A stretch of 64,000 nucleotides of DNA, from contig CM019065.1 of NCBI GenBank assembly GCA_009667805.1, positions 151,254,101 to 151,318,100 of the forward strand, given 5' to 3'. The DNA is from Leptobrachium leishanense (lineage: Eukaryota > Chordata > Amphibia > Anura > Megophryidae). Positions 25,079-35,018 of this stretch are shown in pieces. The stretch's first letter is position 1, and every line of letters begins with the position of its first letter. The notes beneath the pieces were generated by a model. It saw only the letters and a program-made list of their open reading frames with translations, did not search any database and was not told where the DNA came from. The translations under genes and the position numbers were made by a program.

Positions 25079-25228
25079 CACTTTCTACTCTCTTAGATTG
25101 TAATCTCTCGAGCAGGGTCCTCCTACTGTTCTGTGTTTAACTTGTATGTATATATTTATTATTCTGCCTCTCCCATTGTACAGCGCTACAGAACCTGTTA
25201 GCACTTTATAAATACTTGTGACTGTAAC
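25079..25228 (+). repeat. retroposon 3'-tail fragment
   Basis: The motif TTGTACAGCGCTACAGAA, followed by CACTTTATAAATA, resembles the more conserved tails at 28828-29112, 30945-31212 and 37372-37630. It is a diverged relative. Confidence 0.6.
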
Positions 25229-25960
25229 TGTACAGTAGCCACTAATTTGTGATCGACGAATGAACTTTTCAAATGCAGCTCATTCTTCTTGGCTCAAAAT
25301 GGAATTCTGCAAAGAATATGGCTGGGGCGGACTGACCTAGTGGCCGTTCAGGCACCACCTGAGAACCCAAGGGGAGGGGGGGCAGATTCAGGACCTCATC
25401 ATGAAGGCTTAGCCCTATTCTCGCACTAGTGCAAGTTAAAAATGACCAAAATCCCTCAGGTACACGTTCGTGCATGGAGTGTCAAGGGGATTCCCTCCCC
25501 AACGTAGAGGACACTCCACGAATGTCCTGTTTTAGACGTTGCTCGGTGCCAATCTGGCTCCCAGCAGGGTCTTCAGTCAATATGGGCTGGCATCCTGAAT
25601 GTCAACACTTGATTTAGGACTTTTTATTTTCCAAAACTTTTAATGTAATCAGTACTTCATATGAGGTTTTGGAGGCCCTAATCTAGGAGTTTGTGTAGGC
25701 CAAGAAATAGTGGCATCCCTCCTTTGCTCTACCGTAGCTGTACAGCTCATAAAAGTATGTAAAACATTGATATGTATACACACATATATCTATATGTCAA
25801 TGGATGTCTGCAGGATTCCAAATTACCAAAGGGGGTCCACAATATATCTCCATAAAAAAAATGAATGGACCCCAAACCTTTTGGGCCTAGTGATGCCCAT
25901 TATGTTGTCCAAATATACAGGAATTTGATAGGCACGTGTGACAATCTACCAGGTACATAC

Positions 25961-26137
25961 CAGCACTGGAAGAGCTCTGAATGAATAGCTTAGCGGGTAA
26001 TAAAGTAGATTTATGAAAGAAGCAGCGTAGAGATCAGCATAGCGCATCAGCTGACTGGAGAAGAGAGTCTGTCGTGAACCACAGCGGAATACGCTGCCCA
26101 TCTTCCCATAACACATATCCATTTCATGGGTAACTTT
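25961..26137 (-). CDS. NT5DC4: NT5DC4-like coding exon G
   Basis: Fifty-nine codons in phase 0-0, between an acceptor TTTCTCTGTGCGCAG-like run ending at 26138 and a GTATGT donor. It reads [15 protein letters not shown], then [20 protein letters not shown] and [17 protein letters not shown]. These are hallmark C-terminal segments of the NT5C2 catalytic domain, involved in the fold core and, in NT5C2, the tetramer. It is the most strongly conserved exon in the window. There is no internal stop or frameshift. Confidence 0.95.
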
Positions 26138-26526
26138 CTGCGCACAGAGAAGAAAACAAAAATTTTGTTCTGGTATTTTCATATTATATATAGATAATAA
26201 TCTACAAAATAAATCTACTTTGGGGGGGTTGGCACTGTTTAACTTAATGGTGTGACCAGAACCCCTTTGGTTGTTAAATGGCTTTAACTTTAAAGCATTA
26301 CACTATAATTGGTGTGAAGTGCCAAATCCTTCTCGCGTACATTCGAGAAACTTGAGGACACATTTCTGAAAAGCCCTATTATTGGAAAAAAGACAGACTG
26401 AGCCTTCATCAGATATCAGGCAACTCCTTTCTGGGCCGGGGCTCCACCGTGAATAATTCATTCTGGATCTGTGATAGCTTCCCTCGGGTTAGATTTAAAT
26501 CTTTGGCTGACTGACAGCAACCATAC

Positions 26527-26587
26527 CTGGATCTGCTTCTGAATGGACCTGATGTCTGGACGTTTATTGCTCCCACTGTCCATGTGT
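26527..26587 (-). CDS. NT5DC4: NT5DC4-like coding exon F
   Basis: The 61-nt exon starts with one base completing the codon split in exon E. It encodes HMDSGSNKRPDIRSIQKQIQ and ends in phase 0 at CCAG|GTATGG. The NT5C2 counterpart has the same H-DS-SN-RPDI-SIQ pattern. The acceptor is CTAG at 26588-26591. Confidence 0.9.
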
Positions 26588-26802
26588 CTAGGGAAAAAGA
26601 AAGCATGTCTGAAAAAGTTACATGACCATTCACTGCACATTTATTAGTGTAGTCAATGCTAAACATGTAAGACTAGGATCATACAGCGGTCATGTAATGA
26701 ATACACGGTGGATAGTTCTAAAACACTTGCACATGTCGTCCTATTTAATTACACATTCAGGGCATTACATAAAAATGTAAATACATCAGTAGGAAAAGGG
26801 AA

Positions 26803-27279
26803 GTGTTCATGCCACTGTACAGAGCACTGGTGAGACCTCACTTGGAGTACTGTGTGCAGTACTGGAGACCGTATCTCCAGAAGGATATAGACATCTTAGA
26901 GAGAGTTCAGAGAAGGGCTACTAAAATGGTGTACGGCTTGAAGGAGAAAAGTTACCAGGAAAGGCTTAATGATCTTAACATGTATAGCTTGGAAAAAAGA
27001 CGAGACAGAGGAGATATGATAGAAACATTTAAATACGTAAAGGGAATCCACAAGGTAGAGGAAGGGAGTATATTTAAAAGGAAACAAAGTAGCAAAACAA
27101 GAGGACATAGTCTTAGATTAGAGGGGCAAAGGTTTAAAAGTAACATCAGGAAGCATTATTTTACTGAGAGGGTGGTGGATACATGGAACAGTCTTCCAGT
27201 TAAAGTGGTAGAGGCCAAAACAGTGATTGAATTTAAGCAGGCATGGGATAGGCATAAGGCTATCCTAAACAAAAGATAA
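26803..27279 (+). pseudogene. CR1 LINE reverse transcriptase C-terminus
   Basis: The open frame of 158 residues reads LYRALVRPHLEYCVQYW, then LERVQRRATKM, DRGDMIETFKYVKG and VVDTWNSLPVKVVEA. This is the conserved C-terminal region of CR1/L2/Jockey-clade ORF2 after the reverse transcriptase core. The catalytic part and endonuclease are absent because the copy is 5'-truncated. The open frame suggests a fairly recent insertion. Confidence 0.9.
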
Positions 27280-27285
27280 ATCCAG

Positions 27286-28175
27286 CAGGGTTATCCAAAG
27301 AGATTCGAAAAGTCACCGCACGTTCAGTGACTTTTCGTTCTCTTCAATTCGGTTCCTTTTGCTGATTGCATTTCGGTGACCCTGCGGTGTATTCAGCAAG
27401 TACCACAGGGTCCCCGAATTGCTGGGAAAAGCTGACGAAAACCTGACGAAAACTAACCGAATGCACGCTGAAAACAAGCAAAAACATCTGGATTAACCTT
27501 CGAAAAACCCGAACAGGAGCCGAACAGGAGCCGAATCACACAGAGCCAAAGCAGCTGTGAGGTAGAGGAGGCAGTGAATAAATTAGCAAAACCATTTGTA
27601 TGAATCTGGGAAAATGAAACGCTGTTTGCAAAGAAACTACTGAGCGAAAATGTCTGAAATTTTCACAGGAGGTCCAGGGAATGATAATAAAGAGGGCTGT
27701 TACAAAATAAATAAGTAAACTGAAAAAAAAATCAAAAAAAAATCGGACTTTTAAAAAAAAAAAAAAAAAATCAGAAAAATGCTTAAAGTATCCTAAGAAA
27801 TCTATAAATAAAGAGACTTTTTGCTGCAGAATTTTATAATGAACGGTTTATTAGATAATGAATTAAAACGGGAATATTTTTAACATTGACGCCTATGGGA
27901 TTCTCCTGAATAAACTTGCCGAATTAAACCACCGAATGGCAGGGCATTAGGGGAACCTTTCACTGCTGGTTTGTGTTCTCTGAATAGCCGAAGCAGTGCT
28001 TTTTCATGGGGATTTCACTGCCCTCGAACAGGCACCGTATGTTCAGGCACTTCGCCAGGATTTGGCGAATTGCCTGCTCTCTGGATAGCCGAATGGTCAG
28101 GAAAGGTAACCGAACACTGATTTTCAGCGTTCGGTTACCTTTCTCAAGCAATTCGGATCTCTTTGGATAACCCTG
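27286..28175. mobile_element. CAGGGTTATCC foldback element (copy 3) in CR1
   Basis: Length 890 bp. The 3-bp duplication CAG lies at 27283-27285 and 28176-28178. The uninterrupted CR1 copy at 51265-51285 reads AAATCCAGGTAAAG. This proves both element borders and the 3-bp duplication. Confidence 0.97.
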
Positions 28176-28256
28176 CAGGTAAAGTATCCATGTAATTGGG
28201 CAGACTAGATGGGCCAAAAGGTTCTTATCTGACAACATTTTTCTATGTTTCTATGT

Positions 28257-28827
28257 TCTATCAGAAGAAGACCATCGGGAGGAAGGGTGAAGTGGGGACC
28301 CTAGTGACAGAACTCCTATATACGCGTTCAACAGAGCCAGTTAGAGCTCAGCAGAGTGTGAGTGGGAAGTTGTCATAAGAAATCCACACTCAACTTATGT
28401 TTTATATGTTGCACTATGTGATATCTATTTGTGCTTTTTCCTAAATATATATGTATACAAATCTTGGAGATACAGAAAATTGCTTTCCATACGTCTATGT
28501 ATGTATTGAAAAGTAATTTTGTTGGGTCATACAATCCTTTCTTCCACTGATTTCTAGGTGTATAGTCACGGTAGAAACCATATATGTATTTTTAGAGAAT
28601 GTAAATGGGCCTTGAAGAAGAGCTATGTACCCATAGCCTATGGAAGAGATTCCTCCACTCCGTTAATTAAAGATCAGTTAATAACCGGTATCTCTGAGGG
28701 TTTGGGTTCAGAACCATATTTAAAGCACACATTTTAATGCAACTAATTGCGACATGACTTCACCACTGCTTTCATATTAGTCAGGTGATGTGATGGCCGT
28801 GTATACTCATATACTGCTTCTGAGGAT
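28257..28827. other. intronic sequence, no gene seen
   Basis: AT-rich text, with a weak GAAGAAG.. motif near 28617 that I do not accept as a ribozyme. Confidence 0.4.
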
Positions 28828-29112
28828 GCCTATCTCTTCCTTCAAACGCTCCCTGAAAACATTCCTATTTAGGGAAGCCTACCACCCAACTCACTGACGC
28901 AACCATCAATCACTCTCACCTTACAGTCCTCTCCTCCTGTTTCCAACCCCAACCCTCCTAGATTGTGAGTTCCTACGGGAATAGGGCCTCATCTCCTCCT
29001 GTACTGTTTGTCAAATGTTGTTCAATGTATTGTAACCCTGTCTATACTGTGCTTATTGTACAGCGCTGCGGAATATGCTGACGCTTTATAAATAAATAAT
29101 AATAATAATAAT
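28828..29112 (+). repeat. retroposon tail, TTGTACAGCGCTGCGGAATA family
   Basis: It runs from TCTTCCTTCAAACGCTCCC to a (AATAAT)n end. It contains TTGTACAGCGCTGCGGAATA and GCTTTATAAATAAATAAT. Near-identical copies are at 30945-31212 (reverse) and 37372-37630, the latter inserted in a Tc1. It looks like a LINE 3' end or a SINE mobilised by one, and the class is not certain. Confidence 0.85.
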
Positions 29113-29482
29113 CTAAAGGACAAACAGACTTCTGAGTTCTAACATAAGTCAATAAGATAAGAATCTCTTTGATTGAAGGTTGCTTTCCTCATACAACCTG
29201 GAACTGGTATTCTAAGAACTGACGATTCAGTGTTATAGTTCAATAAAGACAACCTGTGTTTCATTCATGGACAAAAATATAATACATTTAGTAAAGTCAT
29301 TTTGAGAATCACAGGAACAGATGGTTATTTTATGTCTTTAAAGACAGCAGGAGTCTCGTATCAAGGACATAACTTCTATAAATAAGAATAAAATGTAAGA
29401 CGTATCACAAGGACATATGACACATAGTAGCGACACAGCTTTAACAAGACAGTCGTAACAATAACAAAGAAAAGAAACGTAC

Positions 29483-29534
29483 TGATACAACTCAGCCAAA
29501 AAGATGTCCAGGCGCTTCAACTCATCGAAAAGGT
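29483..29534 (-). CDS. NT5DC4: NT5DC4-like coding exon E
   Basis: A 52-nt exon between a TTTTATTTCTAG acceptor and a CA|GTACGT donor. With one base from exon D it reads DLFDELKRLDIFLAELYQ, matching the NT5C2 segment with LF-EL-SLDIFLAELY. The phase is 1 in and 2 out, consistent with both neighbours. Confidence 0.92.
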
Positions 29535-30242
29535 CTAGAAATAAAAAAAAAATATGTTTGCCAATCTGAAATTGTAATTCTTTTTGTGTTTCCAACATGA
29601 TGCAACGCAAAGCAGCAACAAGCAAATACACTTATCAGATTTTCAGTATATAATATTAGACATACATTTTTGTAAAAAAAGGCAGATTTTTATGGCTGGA
29701 TTTATTTATCCAAATCTTTCATTTCAGCAGCTTTAATTAAGTGTAAATCCGGATTTAAAATATCAACTCAATTTACACTCTTGCGCCTATACTCAATATT
29801 GGAAATTTCAGCTTTAATGATTTAGTTCTGCTTTATCGGATTGCCAAATTTCAAAAATATATCAAGTGCTGAATTGGGTTGATAAATGGTTCTTGAGCCA
29901 AAGAAACAAAAAATATCACTCAGAAACCTCATTCGACCCCTTCATTACCATGGACGAGTATACTCAATGTTCAAAAGCTCCTGCAGGAGCCCAACATTGA
30001 ATAAATGTGATTCGATCATATTCAATGCCAACGAATTTTGTTTACTGCAAACAAAATTCATTTGCAAATGGCCTCCCGTATGTGCCCTCAAATTTTCAGC
30101 ACCTCGGACATATCACCCAATGGGCTGAAGTTGTTTAGACAAACAGCTTGGAGATCTGTTTTTCTCAGACCGTACACAGAGCTCCAACTGTATTATTATA
30201 CATGTAGTATCGCTTTTTGGACAGCACGGCTTGTCAAACTTA
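29535..30242. other. intronic sequence, no gene seen
   Basis: AT-rich intron. The 29886-30289 frames show no recognisable domain. Confidence 0.4.
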
Positions 30243-30788
30243 GGGCCTTATTACATGCAGAACGCATGAATTTTTGCGCAAAGCGTTAAACGTTAACGCA
30301 CGTAAATCAACGCTGGTATTACAATACTCGCAAATTTTTTCGTCGTCAAAAAATAATGAGCGTAAAACGGACGCGCAAAAAAACGTTGCGCGCAGAAATC
30401 AGTGTGCGGACTGTTTTTCGCGTGATTCAGCCAATCAGAATTAAGAACCACAATTGTCTCATGTTAAGTTTTTGCGCCTGTCATAGTGAATCTGCGCATA
30501 TATGCTACATCAATAAAAAAAAACACGCACAACTTCTCAAATTTATTGGTTTGTTATGTGTAGAATGTGTAACTACACTTTGCTGCGTATTTGTTTTTGG
30601 GCTGGTGTATTTGGTTTCGGCCAGGTTGATAGAATTTGCCGTTAACACCAGCTTTTAGGAGTTGTTAAACTTATGCGCGCAAAGTCTGTGCATTGCAAAC
30701 TGCTCATAGATTGTAATACCATTGCCCCTCGCGATAATGCGTTTTTTGCGCACGCGTTAACGTTTGCGTGAAGAATGTAATAGGGCCC
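30243..30788. mobile_element. Harbinger-like MITE, GGGCC..ATTACAT family
   Basis: GGGCCTTATTACATGCAG and ATGTAATAGGGCCC are the ends. The 3-bp duplication TTA (30240-30242 and 30789-30791) fits PIF/Harbinger. AACGTTAACG motifs lie just inside both ends. Confidence 0.85.
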
Positions 30789-30944
30789 TTACTGTCTCTA
30801 AAATGTATTTGATGAATGGTACATTGATTTTTACACTCTGCATTGGAAAGCTGTTTTCCATAAATTCACTGGGTCTTGGCAGTAGGTTTATGGAAACACA
30901 GTGGTAGTGAAGGGGTTAAAGATTGGATTTTCAAATAGATATTA

Positions 30945-31212
30945 TTATTATTATTATTCTTTATTTATAAAGCGCCAGCATATTCCGCAGCGCTGTACAA
31001 TAAGCACAGTATAGACAGGGTTACAATACATTGAACAACATTTGACAAACAGTACAGGAGGAGATGAGGGCCCTATTCCCGTAGGAACTCACAATCTAGG
31101 AGGGTTGGGGTTGGAAACAGGAGGAGAGGACTGTAAGGTGAGAGTGATTGATGGTTGCGTCAGTGAGTTGGGTGGTAGGCCTCCCTAAATAGGAATGTTT
31201 TCAGGGAGCGTT
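30945..31212 (-). repeat. retroposon tail, reverse orientation
   Basis: This is the reverse complement of the 28828-29112 repeat, beginning with (ATT)n and CTTTATTTATAAAGCGCCAG and ending near the TTTTCAGGGAGCG segment. Confidence 0.85.
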
Positions 31213-31670
31213 AGATATGCCCATGTAACTATAAATCAATATGATGCTGGCCGAACTATGCACTTTTAGTGTGCCACAGGACTTTGCTGTGCAAAGGTAG
31301 AATGAGGTGCGTGACAAAATAGGGATGTAATGGAGCAGTGGTACAAAGGGGAGGTGTATTATTGGATAGAATGTTAACCACACTCTATAATGGCTCAGGT
31401 AAGATTACATCACCTCTAGATAAACTTACATCGAGGTTGGAAACCAGCCTCATGTTTGTTTGTTTTTTTGCAGTGTTCCTTGTCGACCTTAAAATACATT
31501 TGGATATTGTCAGGGGCAACAAAATCATGAAGAAAGATAACTATGAATGAAAAAATGAGAGACTACAGAACATCTCCTATTCTGAAACACCATGAAGCTA
31601 AATATTTCCCCATGGCACTTCAATGTTCTGGGTGTCACATGCTGTTTGTGCTTCAATGTTCCTAACAAAC
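31213..31670. other. intronic sequence, no gene seen
   Basis: No recognisable feature. The last five bases (CAAAC, 31666-31670) are the target duplication of the LTR element that follows. Confidence 0.5.
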
Positions 31671-32250
31671 TGTCAGGATCACCACGCTCTGGCCCCTGTC
31701 ACTCACGCTACCCTGCAGATTCCAAGACCCTTGCATGAACAATTCACCTTCCTGATTCTACCGTCCTGGCCCTGTATCCACACCTGCCCTTCATCATCCC
31801 TGATCAGCCCTGCATATAAGGGAGTCCTGCCCCCTACCCAGAACTTCCACATTGAAGTTACTAACTGCAAAGACCTGTGTACTGAAACTCCCTGAAACCG
31901 CCCAACCATCTCCTGAACTCTCTACTCCAGACCCCAAGGACCTCCTGCCATAATCTGGACTCGCATTTCTTCACTTACCGGTAACCCTCCCATCCTGCTC
32001 CCCCTCTGCCCCCCATCTAAGCCTTGCCGTGTACCGAACCCCTGCTATACCGACTATTCTCTGCCAGCCTTGCCGTGTACCGAACCCCCTTGCTGAACCC
32101 TGACAACTCTATTGCCTGTATCCCGTATGATTTCATGCCAGTGTTTATGTGTAATAAACACTTCTTTTGTTTATTCTAAACCTGTCTTGATCACTGCATC
32201 TTGGGCTCACAACCTCAACCTGCTACACAACCCGCAGTTTAAACGTGACA
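31671..32250 (+). repeat. 5' LTR, with TATA box and polyadenylation signal
   Basis: 580 bp. A TATA box (ATATAAG) lies at 31814-31820. ACTTCCACATT at 31843-31853 is at the expected transcription start and is complementary to the primer-binding site. AATAAA is at 32153-32158. Confidence 0.93.
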
Positions 32251-32251
32251 G

Positions 32252-32262
32252 AATGTGGAAGT
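32252..32262 (+). promoter_or_regulatory. predicted self-priming primer-binding site
   Basis: AATGTGGAAGT begins one base after the 5' LTR. It is a perfect 11-nt reverse complement of ACTTCCACATT in the LTR at 31843-31853. In Tf1 and sushi elements the mRNA 5' end folds back on the PBS and primes minus-strand synthesis. The gag-like ATG (32253) is inside this site. Seen: the complementarity. Inferred: the mechanism. Confidence 0.75.
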
Positions 32263-35018
32263 CTGAAATCAGTGAGTCCGCGGTGATCCATATCGTGGTG
32301 GAGGACCTGAAAGGTGCCTTTCTACAGATTCAGCAGTATCTGGACTCCCTGCTTGAGTATGTACAGCAGAACCCAAGGGGCACCTCTTCTAAGGTGCGCG
32401 TTCCTGCTACAGAGGGAGCCAGAGGACCGCTGACCCCAGAAGAAAAGGCTAGGAGGAGGGCGCAAGACCTCTGCTTCTACTGCGGGGGCCCTTTGCATCA
32501 AATCTCGGCCTGCCCATTGCGCCCACCTAAGCCAGGTACAAAAGGCTTTCCTGTCCCTGTAAAGCCTGTTTGTACCAAGCCTGCACCTGCCAAAACCACA
32601 AGGTTGGTGGTTAAAACAGGACCCACCCAGCCAAAAATAGCGACCCCAATAATCAAGCCCGTGAAGCCAGTGCCTGCCCTGCAGAAAAAGACTTCATCAC
32701 CCATCAAGAAAGCACCCAAGGAAAGACCCCTATCCCAGCCTACTCCCAGAAGAAGCCGGATAAGCAAGCCTCCTGCACCTAAGCGTGTCCCTGCTCCCAG
32801 GGAACCTGAGCCAAAGGCTGCCAGACTCGCTGCACCTAGAAACCAGGTTACCCAAGAAGCTTCTTCTGAGGAATCAGACCAGGAGACCCCTACGGAGAGC
32901 GCCGAACCGGAGTTTGACCCTGAAATGCCCATGGAGCAGGAATCCATGGACGCTGAGCCAGCCATACCAATGGAGATTGAGCCTGGCCTACACCACATGG
33001 CTGGTGTTGCCAGGGATCCCAAATCCAGCCCGCTACCTCCATGCTGCATATATGTCTCACCATGTCCTTCTGATGACTCGGAGTCAGAAGAGGAAGCTGC
33101 TGATGCTGCTTTTGACTTAGTCAGACAGACTGCATGCTGCACCCAGGGACCCCCAGGTCAGCATAAGGGGTATGTTGGCGTTGCGGGATCTGTTTGTCGC
33201 CCAGCTGGAGTGACTCACCGTACCACTGTACCTTACTATCTCATGGAGACAGACTACAGAACTCCAGCTGTCAAGACCATCTCGCATGCACCTTGCCCAC
33301 GATCTGCCTTCATTGGTGCCCTCTTCATGTCACCCGTCGTTCGGATGCCTGTTAAACTGCAACCTACAGGATCCGAAGAGGTCGCTGCCCTGCAACCTGC
33401 AGGATCCGAAGAGGTCCAGGTCCAAGAGCCGTGCTGTACCGAGGTCCAGGTCCAAGAGCCGTGCTGTACCGAGGTCCAGGTCCAAGAGCCGTGCTGTACC
33501 GAGGTCCAGGTCCAGGTCCAAGAGCCGTGCTGTACCGAGGTCCAGGTCCAGGTCCAAGAGCCGTGCTGTACCGAGGTCCAGGTCCAGGTCCAAGAGCCGT
33601 GCTGTACCCAGGTCCAGGTCCAGGTCCAAGAGCCGTGCTGTACCGAGGTCCAGGTCCAAGAGCCGTGCTGTACCGAGGTCCAGGTCCAAGAGCCGTGCTG
33701 TACCGAGGTCCAGGTCCAAGAGCCGTGCTGTACCGAGTCCAGGTCCAAGAGCCGTGCTGTACCGAGGTCCAGGTCCAAGAGCCGTGCTGTACCGAGGTCC
33801 AGGTCCAAGAGCCGTGCTGTACCGAGGTCCAGGTCCAAGAGCCGTGCTGTACCGAGGTCCAGGTCCAAGAGCCGTGCTGTACCGAGGTCCAGGTCCAGGT
33901 CCAAGAGCCGTGCTGTACCGAGGTCCAGGTCCAAGAGCCGTGCTGTACCGAGGTCCAGGTCCAAGAGCCGTGCTGTACCGAGGTCCAGGTCCAAGAGCCG
34001 TGCTGTACCGAGGTCCAGGTCCAAGAGCCGTGCTGTACCGAGGTCCAGGTCCAAGAGCCGTGCTGTACCGAGGTCCAGGTCCAGGTCCAAGAGCCGTGCT
34101 GTACCGAGGTCCAGGTCCAGGTCCAAGAGCCGTGCTGTACCGAGGTCCAGGTCCAAGAGCCGTGCTGTACCGAGGTCCAGGTCCAAGAGCCGTGCTGTAC
34201 CGAGGTCCAGGTCCAAGAGCCGTGCTGTACCGAGGTCCAGGTCCAAGAGCCGTGCTGTACCGAGTCCAGGTCCAAGAGCCGTGCTGTACCGAGGTCGAGG
34301 TCCAAGAGCCGTGCTGTACCGAGGTCGAGGTCCAAGAGCCGTGCTGTACCGAGGTCGAGGTCCAAGAGCCGTGCTGTACCGAGGTCCAAGAGCCGTGCTG
34401 TACCGAGGTCGAGGTCCAAGAGCCGTGCTGTACCGAGGTCGAGGTCCAAGAGCCGTGCTGTACCGAGGTCCGAGGTCCAAGAGCCGTGCTGTACCGAGGT
34501 CGAGGTCCAAGAGCCGTGCTGTACCGAGGTCGAGGTCCAAGAGCCGTGCTGTACCGAGGTCGAGGTCCAAGAGCCGTGCTGTACCGAGGTCGAGGTCCAA
34601 GAGCCGTGCTGTACCGAGGTCGAGGTCCAAGAGCCGTGCTGTACCGAGGTCGAGGTCCAAGAGCCGTGCTGTACCGAGGTCGAGGTCCAAGAGCCGTGCT
34701 GTACCGAGGTCGAGGTCCAAGAGCCGTGCTGTACCGAGGTCGAGGTCCAAGAGCCGTGCTGTACCGAGGTCGAGGTCCAAGAGCCGTGCTGTACCGAGGT
34801 CGAGGTCCAAGAGCCGTGCTGTACCGAGGTCGAGGTCCAAGAGCCGTGCTGTACCGAGGTCCAGGTCCAAGAGCCGTGCTGCACCCAGGTCCAGACTGCT
34901 GCCACCAAAACAGCATTTGTGGACACTGATATCACTGCAGCTACCCTGCCAACTCCTGGTAAAGCCAGTCCGTCTAGTGAAGTCCTGGTACTTGTCTCTG
35001 CCATGGCAGCCCAGGTGA
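32253..35018 (+). CDS. gag-like zinc-knuckle protein with tandem repeats
   Basis: I chose the ATG at 32253 (MWKSEISES), the first after the PBS; the frame upstream runs into the LTR. A short acidic/hydrophobic segment is followed by LTPEEKARRRAQDLCFYCGG and a CCHC knuckle completed by HQISAC, as in sushi-type gag. Next come a Lys/Pro-rich basic region, an acidic SEESDQETPTESAEPE stretch and then the repeat array. No capsid domain is visible upstream of the knuckle. In the array the unit EVQVQEPCCT is read until a 29-bp unit near 33734 shifts the frame. After that this frame reads arginine/serine repeats and stops at 35018. The matching C-terminal part is in another frame (see 34471-36058). 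Confidence 0.7.
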   Translation: MWKSEISESAVIHIVVEDLKGAFLQIQQYLDSLLEYVQQNPRGTSSKVRVPATEGARGPLTPEEKARRRAQDLCFYCGGPLHQISACPLRPPKPGTKGFPVPVKPVCTKPAPAKTTRLVVKTGPTQPKIATPIIKPVKPVPALQKKTSSPIKKAPKERPLSQPTPRRSRISKPPAPKRVPAPREPEPKAARLAAPRNQVTQEASSEESDQETPTESAEPEFDPEMPMEQESMDAEPAIPMEIEPGLHHMAGVARDPKSSPLPPCCIYVSPCPSDDSESEEEAADAAFDLVRQTACCTQGPPGQHKGYVGVAGSVCRPAGVTHRTTVPYYLMETDYRTPAVKTISHAPCPRSAFIGALFMSPVVRMPVKLQPTGSEEVAALQPAGSEEVQVQEPCCTEVQVQEPCCTEVQVQEPCCTEVQVQVQEPCCTEVQVQVQEPCCTEVQVQVQEPCCTQVQVQVQEPCCTEVQVQEPCCTEVQVQEPCCTEVQVQEPCCTESRSKSRAVPRSRSKSRAVPRSRSKSRAVPRSRSKSRAVPRSRSKSRAVPRSRSRSKSRAVPRSRSKSRAVPRSRSKSRAVPRSRSKSRAVPRSRSKSRAVPRSRSKSRAVPRSRSRSKSRAVPRSRSRSKSRAVPRSRSKSRAVPRSRSKSRAVPRSRSKSRAVPRSRSKSRAVPSPGPRAVLYRGRGPRAVLYRGRGPRAVLYRGRGPRAVLYRGPRAVLYRGRGPRAVLYRGRGPRAVLYRGPRSKSRAVPRSRSKSRAVPRSRSKSRAVPRSRSKSRAVPRSRSKSRAVPRSRSKSRAVPRSRSKSRAVPRSRSKSRAVPRSRSKSRAVPRSRSKSRAVPRSRSKSRAVPRSRSKSRAVPRSRSKSRAVPRSRSKSRAAPRSRLLPPKQHLWTLISLQLPCQLLVKPVRLVKSWYLSLPWQPR
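33412..34890 (+). repeat. 30-bp tandem repeat array, about 48 units
   Basis: The base unit GAGGTCCAGGTCCAAGAGCC plus GTGCTGTACC occurs about 48 times by my count of GCCGTGCTG. Variants have one extra 6-bp CAGGTC (36 bp) or lack 6 bp (24 bp). Two units are 29 bp (near 33734 and 34261) and one is 31 bp (near 34470). Units to about 34260 carry CCAGG and those from 34291 carry TCGAGG, so two homogenised blocks exist. All three plus frames and all three minus frames stay open through the array. Confidence 0.95.

Larger units (their letters stand above)
26790..28256 (+). mobile_element. CR1-type LINE, 5'-truncated, with a nested foldback element
   Basis: Line body 26790-27285 and tail 28179-28256 are separated by copy 3 of the foldback element. 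The tail ends in TTTTTCTATGTTTCTATG repeats, typical of CR1/L3-type elements. A short copy at 51098-51352 shows the uninterrupted junction, so the original sequence is known. Confidence 0.85.

Noticed and set aside
28612..28655. Further hammerhead-like text (GAAGAAG..TATGGAAGAG)
   Set aside because: The CTGANGA box is not intact and neither stem I nor GAAA is convincing.
33286..34929. 547-residue plus-frame ORF reading SRSKSRAVP repeats
   Set aside because: It is another frame of the same array. It does not connect to the gag-like or coiled-coil parts in frame.
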